Shown: in pieces, positions 8,022 through 16,184 of the stretch
Numbering within the stretch: the stretch's first letter is position 1
Layout of the letters: each line of letters starts with the position of its first letter
Assembly (NCBI GenBank): GCA_017560085.1
Contig: JAFYPA010000027.1
Coordinates: 1 to 64,000 of the forward strand
DNA length: 64,000 nt
Direction: 5' to 3'
DNA from: Clostridia bacterium
GTDB lineage: Bacteria > Bacillota > Clostridia > Oscillospirales > CAG-382
The notes under the pieces: generated by a model
What the model saw: only the letters and a program-made list of their open reading frames with translations
Databases searched by the model: none
What the model was told of the DNA's origin: nothing
Translations under genes and position numbers: made by a program

Positions 8022-8960
8022 ATGAACTTTTTATCAACCGTAGAAGGAAGCCTTCTCGAAAACTTCTATCCCAAGGGATGGGACCTTGCAAAAATCGATG
8101 CCTGCTGTGATAAGGGCGTTGCCCGTGAGGACTTCTGGCACAAGGATTTTAATCCCGTAGAATGCGAAAACATCTATGAATTCGATACTCTTATGGGCCA
8201 CGAAATCGCAAACGAAATCAAGAAGGCAAAGGAGGACGGCAAGAAAATTGCGCTTATCCTTCCCGTAGGTCCTATGGGTATGTACAAGTGGGCTGTTTAC
8301 TTCCTCAACGCTTGGAACGTAAAGTGCGACCATGTTTACACCTTCAATATGGACGAATGGTCTGATGCCGACGGCAACACACTTGACAACACAAATCCCG
8401 CCTCCTTCGAATACAGCATGAAGCAGGCTTTCTTTGACAAGCTCGGCGAAAATACCGTTCCCCCCGCACAGAGAAACTTCGCTACAAAGACAAATCTTCC
8501 CACATATCCCGAAAAGATTGCCGCTCTTAAAGCTGAGGGCGCAAAGCTCGTTCTTGTATTCGGTATCGGAAGAATGTGCCACATCGCATTCTGGGAGCCT
8601 CAGTTTGCAGACGAGTTCGCAAGCGTTGAGGAATGGAAGGCACAGAACTACAGAATAGGCGCAAAGCTTCATCCCCTCACAATCGAGCAGAACGCACTCA
8701 CAAGCTTCAAGAGCCGTACAACTCTCGTTCCTTGCCGTGCAAACACAATCGGCCCCGGCCTCTTCCTCAAGGCTGACTACATCATCGGCGGATGCGACGG
8801 TACTCTCGGCAGAGGTATGCAGTGGCAGGGTATGAGCTTCCTCACAACTCTTCACTACGGCCCCGATATGAATATCACTTCCACATTTATGCCCACTATG
8901 CCCGGTAAGCTCTTCTATCTTTCCGAGCTTGCAGGTCCGCTTGTGGCTGAGTGTAACTAA
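8022..8960 (+). CDS. NagB-family sugar-phosphate isomerase/deaminase-like protein
   Basis: A 312-residue protein resembling glucosamine-6-phosphate deaminase/isomerase. The Rossmann-like [15 protein letters not shown] and [11 protein letters not shown] segments match the NagB substrate loop and Asp-Glu region. [14 protein letters not shown] occupies the phosphate-binding end. It is longer than classical NagB (about 240-266 residues) and diverged, so it may act on a different sugar phosphate. The ATG at 8022 has AAAGGAG eight bases upstream; an earlier in-frame ATG at 7989 lies inside the heptamer array and has no ribosome site. The stop codon is part of a perfect CTAATATATATTAG palindrome, and a terminator follows at 8987. 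Confidence 0.78.
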   Translation: MNFLSTVEGSLLENFYPKGWDLAKIDACCDKGVAREDFWHKDFNPVECENIYEFDTLMGHEIANEIKKAKEDGKKIALILPVGPMGMYKWAVYFLNAWNVKCDHVYTFNMDEWSDADGNTLDNTNPASFEYSMKQAFFDKLGENTVPPAQRNFATKTNLPTYPEKIAALKAEGAKLVLVFGIGRMCHIAFWEPQFADEFASVEEWKAQNYRIGAKLHPLTIEQNALTSFKSRTTLVPCRANTIGPGLFLKADYIIGGCDGTLGRGMQWQGMSFLTTLHYGPDMNITSTFMPTMPGKLFYLSELAGPLVAECN

Positions 8961-8970
8961 TATATATTAG
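8957..8970 (+). promoter_or_regulatory. Palindrome CTAATATATATTAG overlapping a stop codon
   Basis: An exact copy of the 14-bp palindrome; the TAA stop of the NagB-like gene is its bases 2-4. Here it is not followed by a ribosome site but by a terminator. Confidence 0.5.
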
Positions 8971-8986
8971 CAAGATATAAAATTTT

Positions 8987-9023
8987 AACGTGTATCCTTG
9001 GTTTGGGGTACACGTTATTTTTT
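8987..9023 (+). terminator. Intrinsic terminator
   Basis: Stem AACGTGTA (8987-8994) / TACACGTT (9009-9016) followed by ATTTTTTG. It closes the deacetylase, DUF4432 and NagB-like unit and faces the convergent isomerase gene. Confidence 0.85.
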
Positions 9024-9058
9024 GCGTTTATTTAATAGTAGCGGACAGTCCGCAGAAA

Positions 9059-10486
9059 TCAGATTCTTTCGTATTCTATTCCCGCAATTTTTGCGAACTG
9101 CTCAAGCTCATCCATATAGTCGCCCTTGCAGATTGCATAATGCTGAGTTACACCGAATTTCGCAAGTCTTGTGAAAAGCTCCTCGTGGGAAAGATACGGG
9201 TGTCGCATATTGGCGTGGGAATAGCTTGCGAGATGATGCTTTGTGGGCAGACACTCCATTGTGGTGAAAATCATCTTTAATTTGCCGTTACACTCGGACA
9301 TATGCACCATAGTTTTAAGTCCCGCGGGATATACATACCACGCAAAGGGTGCACCCGCATATTTATATCCGCTCTTTGCAAATCTTGTGTCCTTGCCGAT
9401 TATGACATTTTCGGGGCATTCGGTGAAATCGCAGGGCCCCGCGTGACCGCAGGAAACGGAGTTGTTCTTTTTGTCTATATAGAACGGCTCGATGAAGTTG
9501 ACGTGATTTCCCGAAACAAGGTGCAGAATATAGGTTGCAAGTCCCGCACCGATATCGCCCTCGGGGACACAGCAGAGCTCGATGCTGTCCCTTGTGGGGT
9601 AAAAGCCGGGGCGGAGTCCCACCTTTTCAAAGAGCACTCTGTCAACGTCGTTAAGGACAAGAAGGTCGGTGTCCTTTGATTTTGCAAGCTCCTCCATGGC
9701 AAAGCTTGCTCTTACGGATGCCTTGAATTTTTCGTAGTCGAGGTCATCGTCGTGTCTGTATTTTTCAAGGAAGCTTCTGCAGATTTCCTCCATCTCTCCG
9801 TCGTCCGCCTTGTCTATACAGTCCACAAGCTCTGCTATAGAGAGAAAATGAAGCGTTGCTCCGAAGGTTTTGAATATGTTATACGGATCGACATAGGTTG
9901 ACCACATAACCTCGTTATAGCAAGAAAGAAGGCTCACCGTGGAATTGCGGAGCATTGCCTTCGCTCTTGATGCTCTTGCAAAGCTGCGGATTTTTTCCGC
10001 ACATTCACAAAGCGAGCCAAGGAAAATATTGCCCTTGTCGCCGTAATATCTCTTAAGGTCGCCCGAGCCCTCAAGGAAGCCCACCATCGAGCCGCAGGAA
10101 AGGAAGTCTACAAAATCGCTTTCGTCAAAGCTTGTTTCGTAGGGGATTTCCTCACGGACTATGGAGAAATACAACAGAGGCAAGTCCCCGATATCCTGCA
10201 GAAAGTTTATCCACGGAGCATCCTCCGCCCAGGAAAGAAAGGTTGCCGCGGCACAGTCAACGCCCTTTTCGCGAAAGATTTTGACCGTTCTTCTTGCGGA
10301 CTCCGCATCGTATACAACCTCGTCAAAAATAATCTCGCATTCATCGCCTATCTCCGCCTTGATTCTGTCCGCCTCGATAAGCTTTCTGTCTGCGTATTTG
10401 CCGTCCCTTGTTCCGTCACCGAGGCTTTTGAATCTCGGCGAGCCTATAAGTAAAAGTCCGATTTTCGGTTTTCTTATGCTTTTCAT
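9059..10486 (-). CDS. L-fucose/L-arabinose isomerase-superfamily protein
   Basis: A 475-residue protein with the FucI/AraA-like architecture: an N-terminal Rossmann-like part (IGLLLIGSPRFKSLGDGT, VVYDAESARRTVKIFREKGVDC), a central part and a C-terminal barrel (GHAGPCDFTECPENVIIG, MVHMSECNGKLKMIFTTME). Characterised members interconvert aldoses and ketoses with Mn2+; many remain unassigned. The ATG at 10486 has GGAGAG upstream; an in-frame TTG four codons earlier overlaps that ribosome site and is rejected. It fits the sugar-catabolism neighbourhood, but which sugar it uses is not known. A weak promoter (TTCCAA, 17 bp, TATAAT) lies at 10524-10552. Confidence 0.75.
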   Translation of the reverse strand: MKSIRKPKIGLLLIGSPRFKSLGDGTRDGKYADRKLIEADRIKAEIGDECEIIFDEVVYDAESARRTVKIFREKGVDCAAATFLSWAEDAPWINFLQDIGDLPLLYFSIVREEIPYETSFDESDFVDFLSCGSMVGFLEGSGDLKRYYGDKGNIFLGSLCECAEKIRSFARASRAKAMLRNSTVSLLSCYNEVMWSTYVDPYNIFKTFGATLHFLSIAELVDCIDKADDGEMEEICRSFLEKYRHDDDLDYEKFKASVRASFAMEELAKSKDTDLLVLNDVDRVLFEKVGLRPGFYPTRDSIELCCVPEGDIGAGLATYILHLVSGNHVNFIEPFYIDKKNNSVSCGHAGPCDFTECPENVIIGKDTRFAKSGYKYAGAPFAWYVYPAGLKTMVHMSECNGKLKMIFTTMECLPTKHHLASYSHANMRHPYLSHEELFTRLAKFGVTQHYAICKGDYMDELEQFAKIAGIEYERI

Positions 10487-10590
10487 AATACTCTCCAATC
10501 CTGATACCGATTTATCAAGTTATATTATATCATCCTTTTATGCCTGTTGGAAGCCACTAAATCGTGGTATTTATGCAACTTTATTGACTT

Positions 10591-11364
10591 TCAGATTTCT
10601 ATGCTGTCCCCCGCACCGAGATAGTAAAGTCCCGGCATTTTCTCCGAAAGGAAACGGAATTGCTCCTCGCCCGTACAGTGGCAGGTATAAAAATCCGTGT
10701 CGAACCTTGATAGGAAATCCGCATACTCCGAAAGAGTATCTTCATCCGTGATTTTTGAAAAATGGAAGCCTCCGACAAGAATATCCGGACGGAAGGAAGC
10801 CATAATATTGGTTATTCCTCTGTGGGAGCAGCCGCTGAAAAGGATTTTTCTGCCCCTTTCGGTGATTTCAAGGTACTGCTCGTGGCGGAAATCCTCCGGG
10901 AGGAATTCTCCGTTTTCAAGCACCGTAAGACCCGCACTTGAAAATTTGTCGGTAATGTTTTCCGCGGCGGGATAAAGCCTTATCCCTTTGCATATACTAA
11001 CTTCCGAATGAGTGAAAATCAGCCTGCCGTTTTGCGAAAGGGACGTATCAAGACCAATATATTTCTCCGTGCCGTTGTAGTGTGGCATAAAGGCGTCACG
11101 GCTTAAATAGACCTTGGCTTTTTGATTTATCCGAAGAAACTCAGTAAGTCCTCCGCCGTGGTCGTAGTGTCCGTGGGAAAGAATGGCAAAATCTGCGCTT
11201 GCAAGGTCAATTCCCAGATTCCTTGCGTTTTCCGAGAAGAGATTCGTCTGTCCCATATCGAAAAGGATGCTTGCTTCTTCCGTCTCTATAAAAAGGGAAA
11301 GTCCGTGCTCGCATCCGATGCTTTCCCTCTTGCTTGTGTTTTCCGCAAGTACGGTGATTTTCAT
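10591..11364 (-). CDS. MBL-fold metallo-hydrolase
   Basis: A 257-residue metallo-beta-lactamase-fold protein with the metal motif SHGHYDHGGG (His-x-His-x-Asp-His), a later GCSHRGITN histidine and a final TCHCTGEEQFR histidine, giving a complete dinuclear site. LFIETEEASILFDMGQT is the usual early strand. It resembles the clostridial group annotated as 7,8-dihydropterin-6-methyl-like MBL proteins; the actual substrate is unknown. Its promoter at 11400-11429 contains an inverted ACGGTGCGTTCCGT that could bind a regulator. It is transcribed away from the CDP-alcohol phosphatidyltransferase gene. Confidence 0.87.
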   Translation of the reverse strand: MKITVLAENTSKRESIGCEHGLSLFIETEEASILFDMGQTNLFSENARNLGIDLASADFAILSHGHYDHGGGLTEFLRINQKAKVYLSRDAFMPHYNGTEKYIGLDTSLSQNGRLIFTHSEVSICKGIRLYPAAENITDKFSSAGLTVLENGEFLPEDFRHEQYLEITERGRKILFSGCSHRGITNIMASFRPDILVGGFHFSKITDEDTLSEYADFLSRFDTDFYTCHCTGEEQFRFLSEKMPGLYYLGAGDSIEI

Positions 11365-11399
11365 ATAATCTCCCCCAAAAATTCTTCTGTACTTCTGTT

Positions 11400-11429
11400 A
11401 TTTTACTACGGAACGCACCGTAAAGTCAA
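11400..11429 (-). promoter_or_regulatory. Putative promoter of the MBL-fold gene
   Basis: TTGACT (11424-11429) and TAAAAT (11400-11405) on the minus strand, 18-bp spacer, with the inverted repeat ACGG...CCGT filling the spacer. Confidence 0.55.
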
Positions 11430-11464
11430 TGCTTTTTTAAAAATAAAGCGAAGGAGGCACAATT

Positions 11465-11992
11465 TTGAAGTCAATCCCAAATTACATTACCGCCGTGCGA
11501 ATAATAGGTGCACTGTGCCTCTTTTTTACGCCACCGCTCTCATCTGTGTTCTTCGTTGTGTACACGCTATCGGGAATTTCCGACGTGCTTGACGGCTTTA
11601 TGGCAAGAAAACTGGGAGCTGTCAGCGAATTCGGCTCAAGGCTTGACAGCGCATCGGACATCATATTTTACTCCGCTATGATAACAAGGCTGTTCCCGAT
11701 TCTCTGGGCAAGGCTTCCGATTTTTATATGGATTTCCGTGGGAATTTATGCGGCTTTGAGGCTCGCGGCGTATCTCGTTGCGGCGTTGAAATTCGGGCGT
11801 TTTGCATCGCTTCATACTCTCCTGAACAAGGCATCAACGCTCGCCGTTTTCTTTGTGCCTTACCTTATAAACGGAAGCTTCCTCACCCCCTACTGTGCCG
11901 CCTTATGCACACTCGGAATTGCATCATCCCTTGAGGAGCTGGTAATACACCTGAAAAGCGACAGCTACAACGCAGGGGAGAAAAACAAATAA
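11465..11992 (+). CDS. CDP-alcohol phosphatidyltransferase family protein
   Basis: A 175-residue integral membrane enzyme. The family motif Dx2DGx2ARx8Gx3Dx3D is clear: SDVLDGFMARKLGAVSEFG and then SRLDSASDI. Members transfer a phosphoalcohol head group from CDP-alcohol onto an alcohol, typically in phosphatidylglycerolphosphate or related lipid synthesis. About five hydrophobic segments are present. The start codon is TTG with AAGGAGG upstream. It stands alone on the plus strand and ends at a shared terminator at 11994. Head group and acceptor are not determinable. Confidence 0.88.
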   Translation: MKSIPNYITAVRIIGALCLFFTPPLSSVFFVVYTLSGISDVLDGFMARKLGAVSEFGSRLDSASDIIFYSAMITRLFPILWARLPIFIWISVGIYAALRLAAYLVAALKFGRFASLHTLLNKASTLAVFFVPYLINGSFLTPYCAALCTLGIASSLEELVIHLKSDSYNAGEKNK

Positions 11993-11993
11993 G

Positions 11994-12022
11994 ACGTGTA
12001 TTTTCCGTACACGCCTTTTTCT
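11994..12022. terminator. Intrinsic terminator between convergent genes
   Basis: Stem CGTGTA (11995-12000) / TACACG (12008-12013) with CTTTTTC after it on the plus strand. It closes the phosphatidyltransferase gene and faces the Gfo/Idh/MocA genes. Confidence 0.75.
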
Positions 12023-12026
12023 GTAT

Positions 12027-12995
12027 TTATTCCGCTTTTTTCTGAATCTCAAGGCAGGTCTCGGTTGACCTCAGAACGCTGTCCGTGAAGGCTCTGTCGC
12101 CGCTTCGTATTTCAGCTATGAAGTCATCAAGGTAGGTTGATTTGCTTGTCTCGCCCTTGATTTTCAGAACATTTCCGTCGGTATCGTATACCGTAACCGA
12201 GTCATCATTCCATGAGAAGGTCATCATTCCCCTTTCAAGCCAGCATCTGAACTGCCAGTATGTGGGAAGTGCGCTCTGATTTGCGGGAGCACTGTAGGAC
12301 ACATCCGCCATAACCTTCGCTCCGCCCTCGAGAGTGCAGACAAACATTGCACAGTCCTTGAAATCGGGGGTCTTGTATGCGTACTTATTCCTTACCTCGG
12401 CAAAGTCGGTTTTGATAAATTCAAGACCGAAAATGTGCCGTACAAGGTCAACACCGTGGATTCCGAGGTCGTTCACCGTTCCGCCGTGCATACCCTCTTC
12501 AAAATACCACGCCGGGCGGTTGGCGTAGTCAATGCAGTGCTGACCGTCGAAGGAAATATTGCAGAGCTCACCGTATTTTCCGCTCTCGTATATCCTTTTT
12601 GCCGTAATTGCCGTCGGCATATAGCGAAGGTCGAGCATACAGCCAACCTTGAGGTTTTTCTCTTCGGAAAGCTCTCGTATTTTCGAAAGCTCGCAAAGGG
12701 ATGTGCATATGGGCTTATCCGCAATAATGTGCTTTCCGCTCTCAAGGGATTTTATGACGGCACTTCCCCTTTCGCCGTATTTTGTGCCTATGGCAACCGC
12801 ATCAATCGGGAGTGTGGCAAGAGCATCCTCGAATGTCTTATCGCAGAACTCGATTCCAAGCTTTTCAAAGGCGGTTTTTCTTGCATTCTCGTCATCCTCT
12901 ATGCAGTATATTTTTTCTATGTCGGCGCAGGACTTCGCCATTTTGTAAAGTCCTTCGATGTGACCGTGGCGGAAGCCGTAGAAGAGTATATTCAT
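12027..12995 (-). CDS. Gfo/Idh/MocA-family oxidoreductase (1 of 3)
   Basis: A 322-residue NAD(P)-dependent dehydrogenase with an N-terminal Rossmann domain and the C-terminal Gfo/Idh/MocA alpha/beta domain. The usual EKP catalytic lysine motif appears as DKP (HIIADKPIC), and the substrate-binding Asp/His are in GGTVNDLGIHGVDL. Members oxidise or reduce sugars, inositols and sugar acids. It is the last of three consecutive paralogues on the minus strand, joined to the preceding one by a TAATAATTATTA palindrome and GAGG ribosome site. Substrate unknown. Confidence 0.88.
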   Translation of the reverse strand: MNILFYGFRHGHIEGLYKMAKSCADIEKIYCIEDDENARKTAFEKLGIEFCDKTFEDALATLPIDAVAIGTKYGERGSAVIKSLESGKHIIADKPICTSLCELSKIRELSEEKNLKVGCMLDLRYMPTAITAKRIYESGKYGELCNISFDGQHCIDYANRPAWYFEEGMHGGTVNDLGIHGVDLVRHIFGLEFIKTDFAEVRNKYAYKTPDFKDCAMFVCTLEGGAKVMADVSYSAPANQSALPTYWQFRCWLERGMMTFSWNDDSVTVYDTDGNVLKIKGETSKSTYLDDFIAEIRSGDRAFTDSVLRSTETCLEIQKKAE

Positions 12996-13006
12996 TGTCG
13001 TCCTCT

Positions 13007-13018
13007 TAATAATTATTA
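13007..13018 (-). promoter_or_regulatory. Junction palindrome TAATAATTATTA
   Basis: A perfect 12-bp palindrome in the 24-bp gap between two Gfo/Idh/MocA genes, immediately before AGAGG. It is a variant of the CTAATATATATTAG family. Confidence 0.45.
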
Positions 13019-13019
13019 G

Positions 13020-13865
13020 TTATATTGTTTCCCATTTACCGCTCTCATACGAGCGCATAACAGCATTGATAAGGTACACGGGCTTTATGAAAAGATTGTA
13101 ATCATCACCATCGTCCACACCTCGGAGAATATCGTAAAATCTTTTTGCAAAGCTTTTGCCGGAATAGTCAAGTACCCTTACACAGCTTCCGTTTTTAGCG
13201 AAAACAGCAGCGTTATAGGTTTTGTATCCGCCCTCAGCAAAAATAGCGGTAACATCAAAGTCGGGATATTTTACGATAGCGGAAACGCCGTTTTCTCTTT
13301 TTACGGCATACACGGAAATCGGATTGTAGCCGAATATTTTCAGCATTGATTCCGCAAGATGCTGGCTGTAGAAGTAAAAGTCGCCGTAGTTGTTCACAAG
13401 CGAAACGGGACAGCATATATTGCCACCGAGAACATCTCCGAGTGTCTTGTTTTCCACAACATCGGAAAGCTCACCCGTCGCTTCAGCAAGGGGAACAATC
13501 GAGCCTCCGCACACCTTTACGCCGTTTTCACAAAGCTCCGCCATAAAGTCCTCGGCATCCTTCTCGTTGCAGGTAATGGGCTTGTCAATCATCATGGGAA
13601 TGCCGTATTTTATGTAGGGCTTTGCATATTTATAATGGTTATCTCCGTGTCTTGCGGTAATAATAACGCCGTCAACGGTTCCCGCAAGACTGTCGTAGTC
13701 CTCCATTACCGAAACCCCAAACCTTTCGGAAAGCTCCTTTACAGCCTGCTCTTCACAGCTGTATATTCCGACAACCTCTATACCGTAAGGGTTACCCTCT
13801 TTATATTCTTCAAGAAACGTTACCGCGTGGGAGTTTTCCACACCGAGTATTGCAACCTTGTACAT
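13020..13865 (-). CDS. Gfo/Idh/MocA-family oxidoreductase (2 of 3)
   Basis: A 281-residue protein, short for the family (usually 330-390). The N-terminus (MYKVAILGVENSHAVTFLE) replaces the classical GxGxxG with GVENSH, and the lysine motif is DKP (MMIDKPITC). The C-terminal domain is reduced. The altered nucleotide loop suggests weakened or changed NAD binding, so it may be a non-classical member. It lies between the two other paralogues, preceded by a perfect CTAATATATATTAG palindrome and AAGGAG. Substrate unknown. Confidence 0.8.
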   Translation of the reverse strand: MYKVAILGVENSHAVTFLEEYKEGNPYGIEVVGIYSCEEQAVKELSERFGVSVMEDYDSLAGTVDGVIITARHGDNHYKYAKPYIKYGIPMMIDKPITCNEKDAEDFMAELCENGVKVCGGSIVPLAEATGELSDVVENKTLGDVLGGNICCPVSLVNNYGDFYFYSQHLAESMLKIFGYNPISVYAVKRENGVSAIVKYPDFDVTAIFAEGGYKTYNAAVFAKNGSCVRVLDYSGKSFAKRFYDILRGVDDGDDYNLFIKPVYLINAVMRSYESGKWETI

Positions 13866-13880
13866 TTCAATCTCCTTTTT

Positions 13881-13894
13881 CTAATATATATTAG
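13881..13894 (-). promoter_or_regulatory. Junction palindrome CTAATATATATTAG
   Basis: An exact 14-bp palindrome that includes the TAA stop codon of Gfo/Idh/MocA gene 3 and precedes AAGGAG of gene 2. Confidence 0.5.
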
Positions 13895-14985
13895 TTTGGA
13901 TATTCAACGGTATCATCAAACCTTACGCAAAGAGGATTATCCGCATGGCACTTTTCGATAATACCTACAACCTTGGTTGCCATTTCGGGCGTGATTTCAA
14001 GAGGCTTTCCCTCTGCAAGAGTGCCGTAGAGCATTGTGTAGAACTTATCCACCGCACTGTCGAAGGAGCTTCCCGTAAAGCTTCCGCTTTCCTCTGTGAT
14101 ATCAAGCTTTTCACCGCAGTACATGGGATTGCCCTCCGCATCTGAGAGCGGACATCTGTCAAGAGGCACGGGAGCGACCTTGTCCGTATCGAGGTACTTT
14201 ACAAAGTATTCCGAGCCCTGAATTTTGATGCTTCCCTTTGTACCGATGATTTTGAATCTGTAGCCGTCGGCAAATCCGTCGGTGCTTGTCATTTCGATAT
14301 CGGCAAATGCACCGTTCGGAGTTGAGATGATAATTTTGGAATAGTCCTCCGCATCTCCGCTTGTAATTGCGGTAGAGAGCGAGCTGAACACAACCCTTGC
14401 ATTATCGTCCCAGCCGAGAAGCGAAAGTGCCTGACCGATGGGGTGAGGACCCGTATTGTAGACAGTACCCGCACAGAAGCTCTGAAGAGTCTGCCAGTCC
14501 CATCTTCTTGCAAAGCTCTGATATCTTATGCATATCTCCAGCACCTTGCCGATTTTACCCGACGCAATAAGCTCCTTGACCTTTGTGAAGTCGGGGGCAT
14601 AAAGTGACTGCTGGAATGCGGTAACGGTAACTCCGTTTGCTTTGGCGGTATTTATAAGGTCCATACCCTCGTACACAGTTCTTCCGAATGGCTTCTCGCA
14701 AAGCACGTTGAACCCGTGGGAGAGCAAATCCTTTGTTATTGCGTAATGCATCTGTGAGAATGAGGCATTCACCACAAGGTCGATGTCCTTCTTGTCGTAA
14801 AGCTCGGACACATCGGAAAGCACGGTACAGCCGAATTCCTTCTGTGCCTTGGCTCTTCTCGATTCGGATTTTTCAACGATATACGCAACCTCGTATTTTT
14901 CGTTCATTTCGGACTTGAAATATGCACCGTGGATGTCACGACCGCTTCTGCCTTGTCCAATTATAGCTACTCTTAGTTTTTTCAT
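13891..14985 (-). CDS. Gfo/Idh/MocA-family oxidoreductase (3 of 3)
   Basis: A 364-residue dehydrogenase of standard length with a proper dinucleotide loop (VAIIGQGRSGRDIHG), the catalytic EKP motif (NVLCEKPFGR) and the C-terminal substrate domain (AGTVYNTGPHPIGQAL with the family His). It is first in the three-gene dehydrogenase unit and divergent from an AraC-type gene at 15340. The start has AAAGGAG upstream. Three paralogues in a row suggest successive redox or epimerisation steps on one sugar or cyclitol. Confidence 0.9.
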   Translation of the reverse strand: MKKLRVAIIGQGRSGRDIHGAYFKSEMNEKYEVAYIVEKSESRRAKAQKEFGCTVLSDVSELYDKKDIDLVVNASFSQMHYAITKDLLSHGFNVLCEKPFGRTVYEGMDLINTAKANGVTVTAFQQSLYAPDFTKVKELIASGKIGKVLEICIRYQSFARRWDWQTLQSFCAGTVYNTGPHPIGQALSLLGWDDNARVVFSSLSTAITSGDAEDYSKIIISTPNGAFADIEMTSTDGFADGYRFKIIGTKGSIKIQGSEYFVKYLDTDKVAPVPLDRCPLSDAEGNPMYCGEKLDITEESGSFTGSSFDSAVDKFYTMLYGTLAEGKPLEITPEMATKVVGIIEKCHADNPLCVRFDDTVEYPN

Positions 14986-15023
14986 AAAAGAATCTCCTTT
15001 TTGAAATTTCCTGCATTGATTTC

Positions 15024-15044
15024 ATTATAGAATCAGTGACTGAT
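15024..15044 (-). promoter_or_regulatory. -10 box with ATCAGTGACTGAT operator-like palindrome
   Basis: On the minus strand TATAAT (15024-15029) is preceded by a poor -35 region. A perfect 6-1-6 palindrome, ATCAGT-g-ACTGAT (15032-15044), fills the space directly upstream. A weak -35 with a palindrome there fits control by a DNA-binding protein, possibly the divergent AraC product. Confidence 0.45.
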
Positions 15045-15064
15045 CCAGATGCTCACCATTTTTT

Positions 15065-15245
15065 ATGAATTGACAACTCCGTTGTCATGAATTGGCTAAA
15101 GCCATGAATTCTCGCTTCGCTCCATGAATTGAATTGCCTTTTAATGTGCGTTAGCACAATTCATGAGCCATAGTGCTCAATTCATGAAATAGTAGATTTC
15201 AATTCACGCCGAAGGCAATTCATTGAGTTTGCTCTACAAACTCAT
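15065..15245. repeat. Hairpin array spaced by the heptamer ATGAATT
   Basis: This fills most of the 354-bp gap between the third dehydrogenase and the AraC gene. ATGAATT alternates with short hairpins that differ in sequence: GACAAC-tcc-GTTGTC, GGCT-aa-AGCC, GTGC-gtta-GCAC, CGCC-gaa-GGCG and GAGTTTG...CAAACTC. In the right half the spacer appears as its complement AATTCAT. No open reading frame is credible in it. Confidence 0.8.
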
Positions 15246-15293
15246 TATATCACAACAAATTTTAATATACAATACAAATTTTTACCGTATATA

Positions 15294-15322
15294 TTGCATT
15301 TTCTACTATTTTATGCTATAAT
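15294..15322 (+). promoter_or_regulatory. Sigma-A promoter of the second AraC gene
   Basis: TTGCAT (15294-15299) and TATAAT (15317-15322), 17-bp spacer. The -10 box lies just upstream of the GGAGGTGA ribosome site, so the mRNA leader is very short. Confidence 0.75.
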
Positions 15323-15339
15323 CTCCCGGAGGTGATAAA

Positions 15340-16131
15340 ATGTTCAAGGAAAGCATAAAAAACGGCTTTTATGAGATTTCCCATAAGCTTGCGGAATGTC
15401 CCGACGGCAGTAACTATAACAACCATACCCACACATACTGCGAAATACTTCTTTTCATCTCCGGCACTGCGGATTTTAATATAGACGGCACACTCTACAG
15501 CCCGCATCCATATGATTTACTCCTTATTCCCGATACAAAATATCATTATCTCATTCCAAAAAGCGGAAGCCCTTACGAAAACTACGTCATCGGTTTTGAC
15601 AGAGCGATCATCTCCGAGAGCATATATAACAGAATTTTCTCCGAGCCGCATATTATAAATATTCGTGACAACTCCGAGCTTTGCGGTTTCTTCACAAGGC
15701 TGGATTTCTACCACGAAAATTACTCGAACGATGACTTTAAAAAATGCGCCTCGCTTCTTATTCAGGAGCTTCTTGTTTATATAAGCTACCTCCCCAGAAA
15801 AACAACCGATTCCGCACCTTTTCGCCACAAGCAGGTCGATGATATTATTGATATTATAAACGAAAATATCACGGAACTACTAAACGCCGAATATATTGCA
15901 AAAAGGCTGTTTCTTTCAAAATCATATGTCCAGAATGTATTTTCAAACGTAATGCACATCGGACTTCGCAAATATATTACACAGCGGAAAATATTCTGCG
16001 CAAACAAGGATATTTCAGAAGGAATGCCACCGGGCAGAGCCGCCGAAAAATACGGCTTTACAGATTACTCATCCTTTTACAGAGCCTACAAAGAAACCTT
16101 CGGCTGTTCTCCGCGGGCAAAAAAGAATTAA
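15340..16131 (+). CDS. AraC-family transcriptional regulator
   Basis: A 263-residue regulator: an N-terminal cupin (HTHTYCEILLFISGTADFNIDG with the HxH...E-type pattern) and a C-terminal pair of helix-turn-helix motifs (LNAEYIAKRLFLSKSYVQNVF; GRAAEKYGFTDYSSFYRAYKE). The ribosome site GGAGGTGA is nearly full consensus. It is divergent from the three Gfo/Idh/MocA genes and is the obvious candidate for their regulator. Terminator at 16140. Confidence 0.9.
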   Translation: MFKESIKNGFYEISHKLAECPDGSNYNNHTHTYCEILLFISGTADFNIDGTLYSPHPYDLLLIPDTKYHYLIPKSGSPYENYVIGFDRAIISESIYNRIFSEPHIINIRDNSELCGFFTRLDFYHENYSNDDFKKCASLLIQELLVYISYLPRKTTDSAPFRHKQVDDIIDIINENITELLNAEYIAKRLFLSKSYVQNVFSNVMHIGLRKYITQRKIFCANKDISEGMPPGRAAEKYGFTDYSSFYRAYKETFGCSPRAKKN

Positions 16132-16139
16132 AAGCAAAA

Positions 16140-16184
16140 ACGGTGTGTTCTCGCATAATCCGACACACCGTAATTTTATTTTTT
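16140..16184 (+). terminator. Intrinsic terminator
   Basis: Stem ACGGTGTG / CACACCGT (16140-16171) followed by AATTTTATTTTTT, which overlaps the end of the convergent helicase gene. Confidence 0.8.

Noticed and set aside
8022-8960. Calling this gene a true nagB
   Set aside because: It is about 50 residues longer and too diverged for a confident symbol; only the family is claimed.
15065-15245. CRISPR array
   Set aside because: Repeats are only 7 nt, spacers are palindromic and of unequal length, and no cas genes are present.
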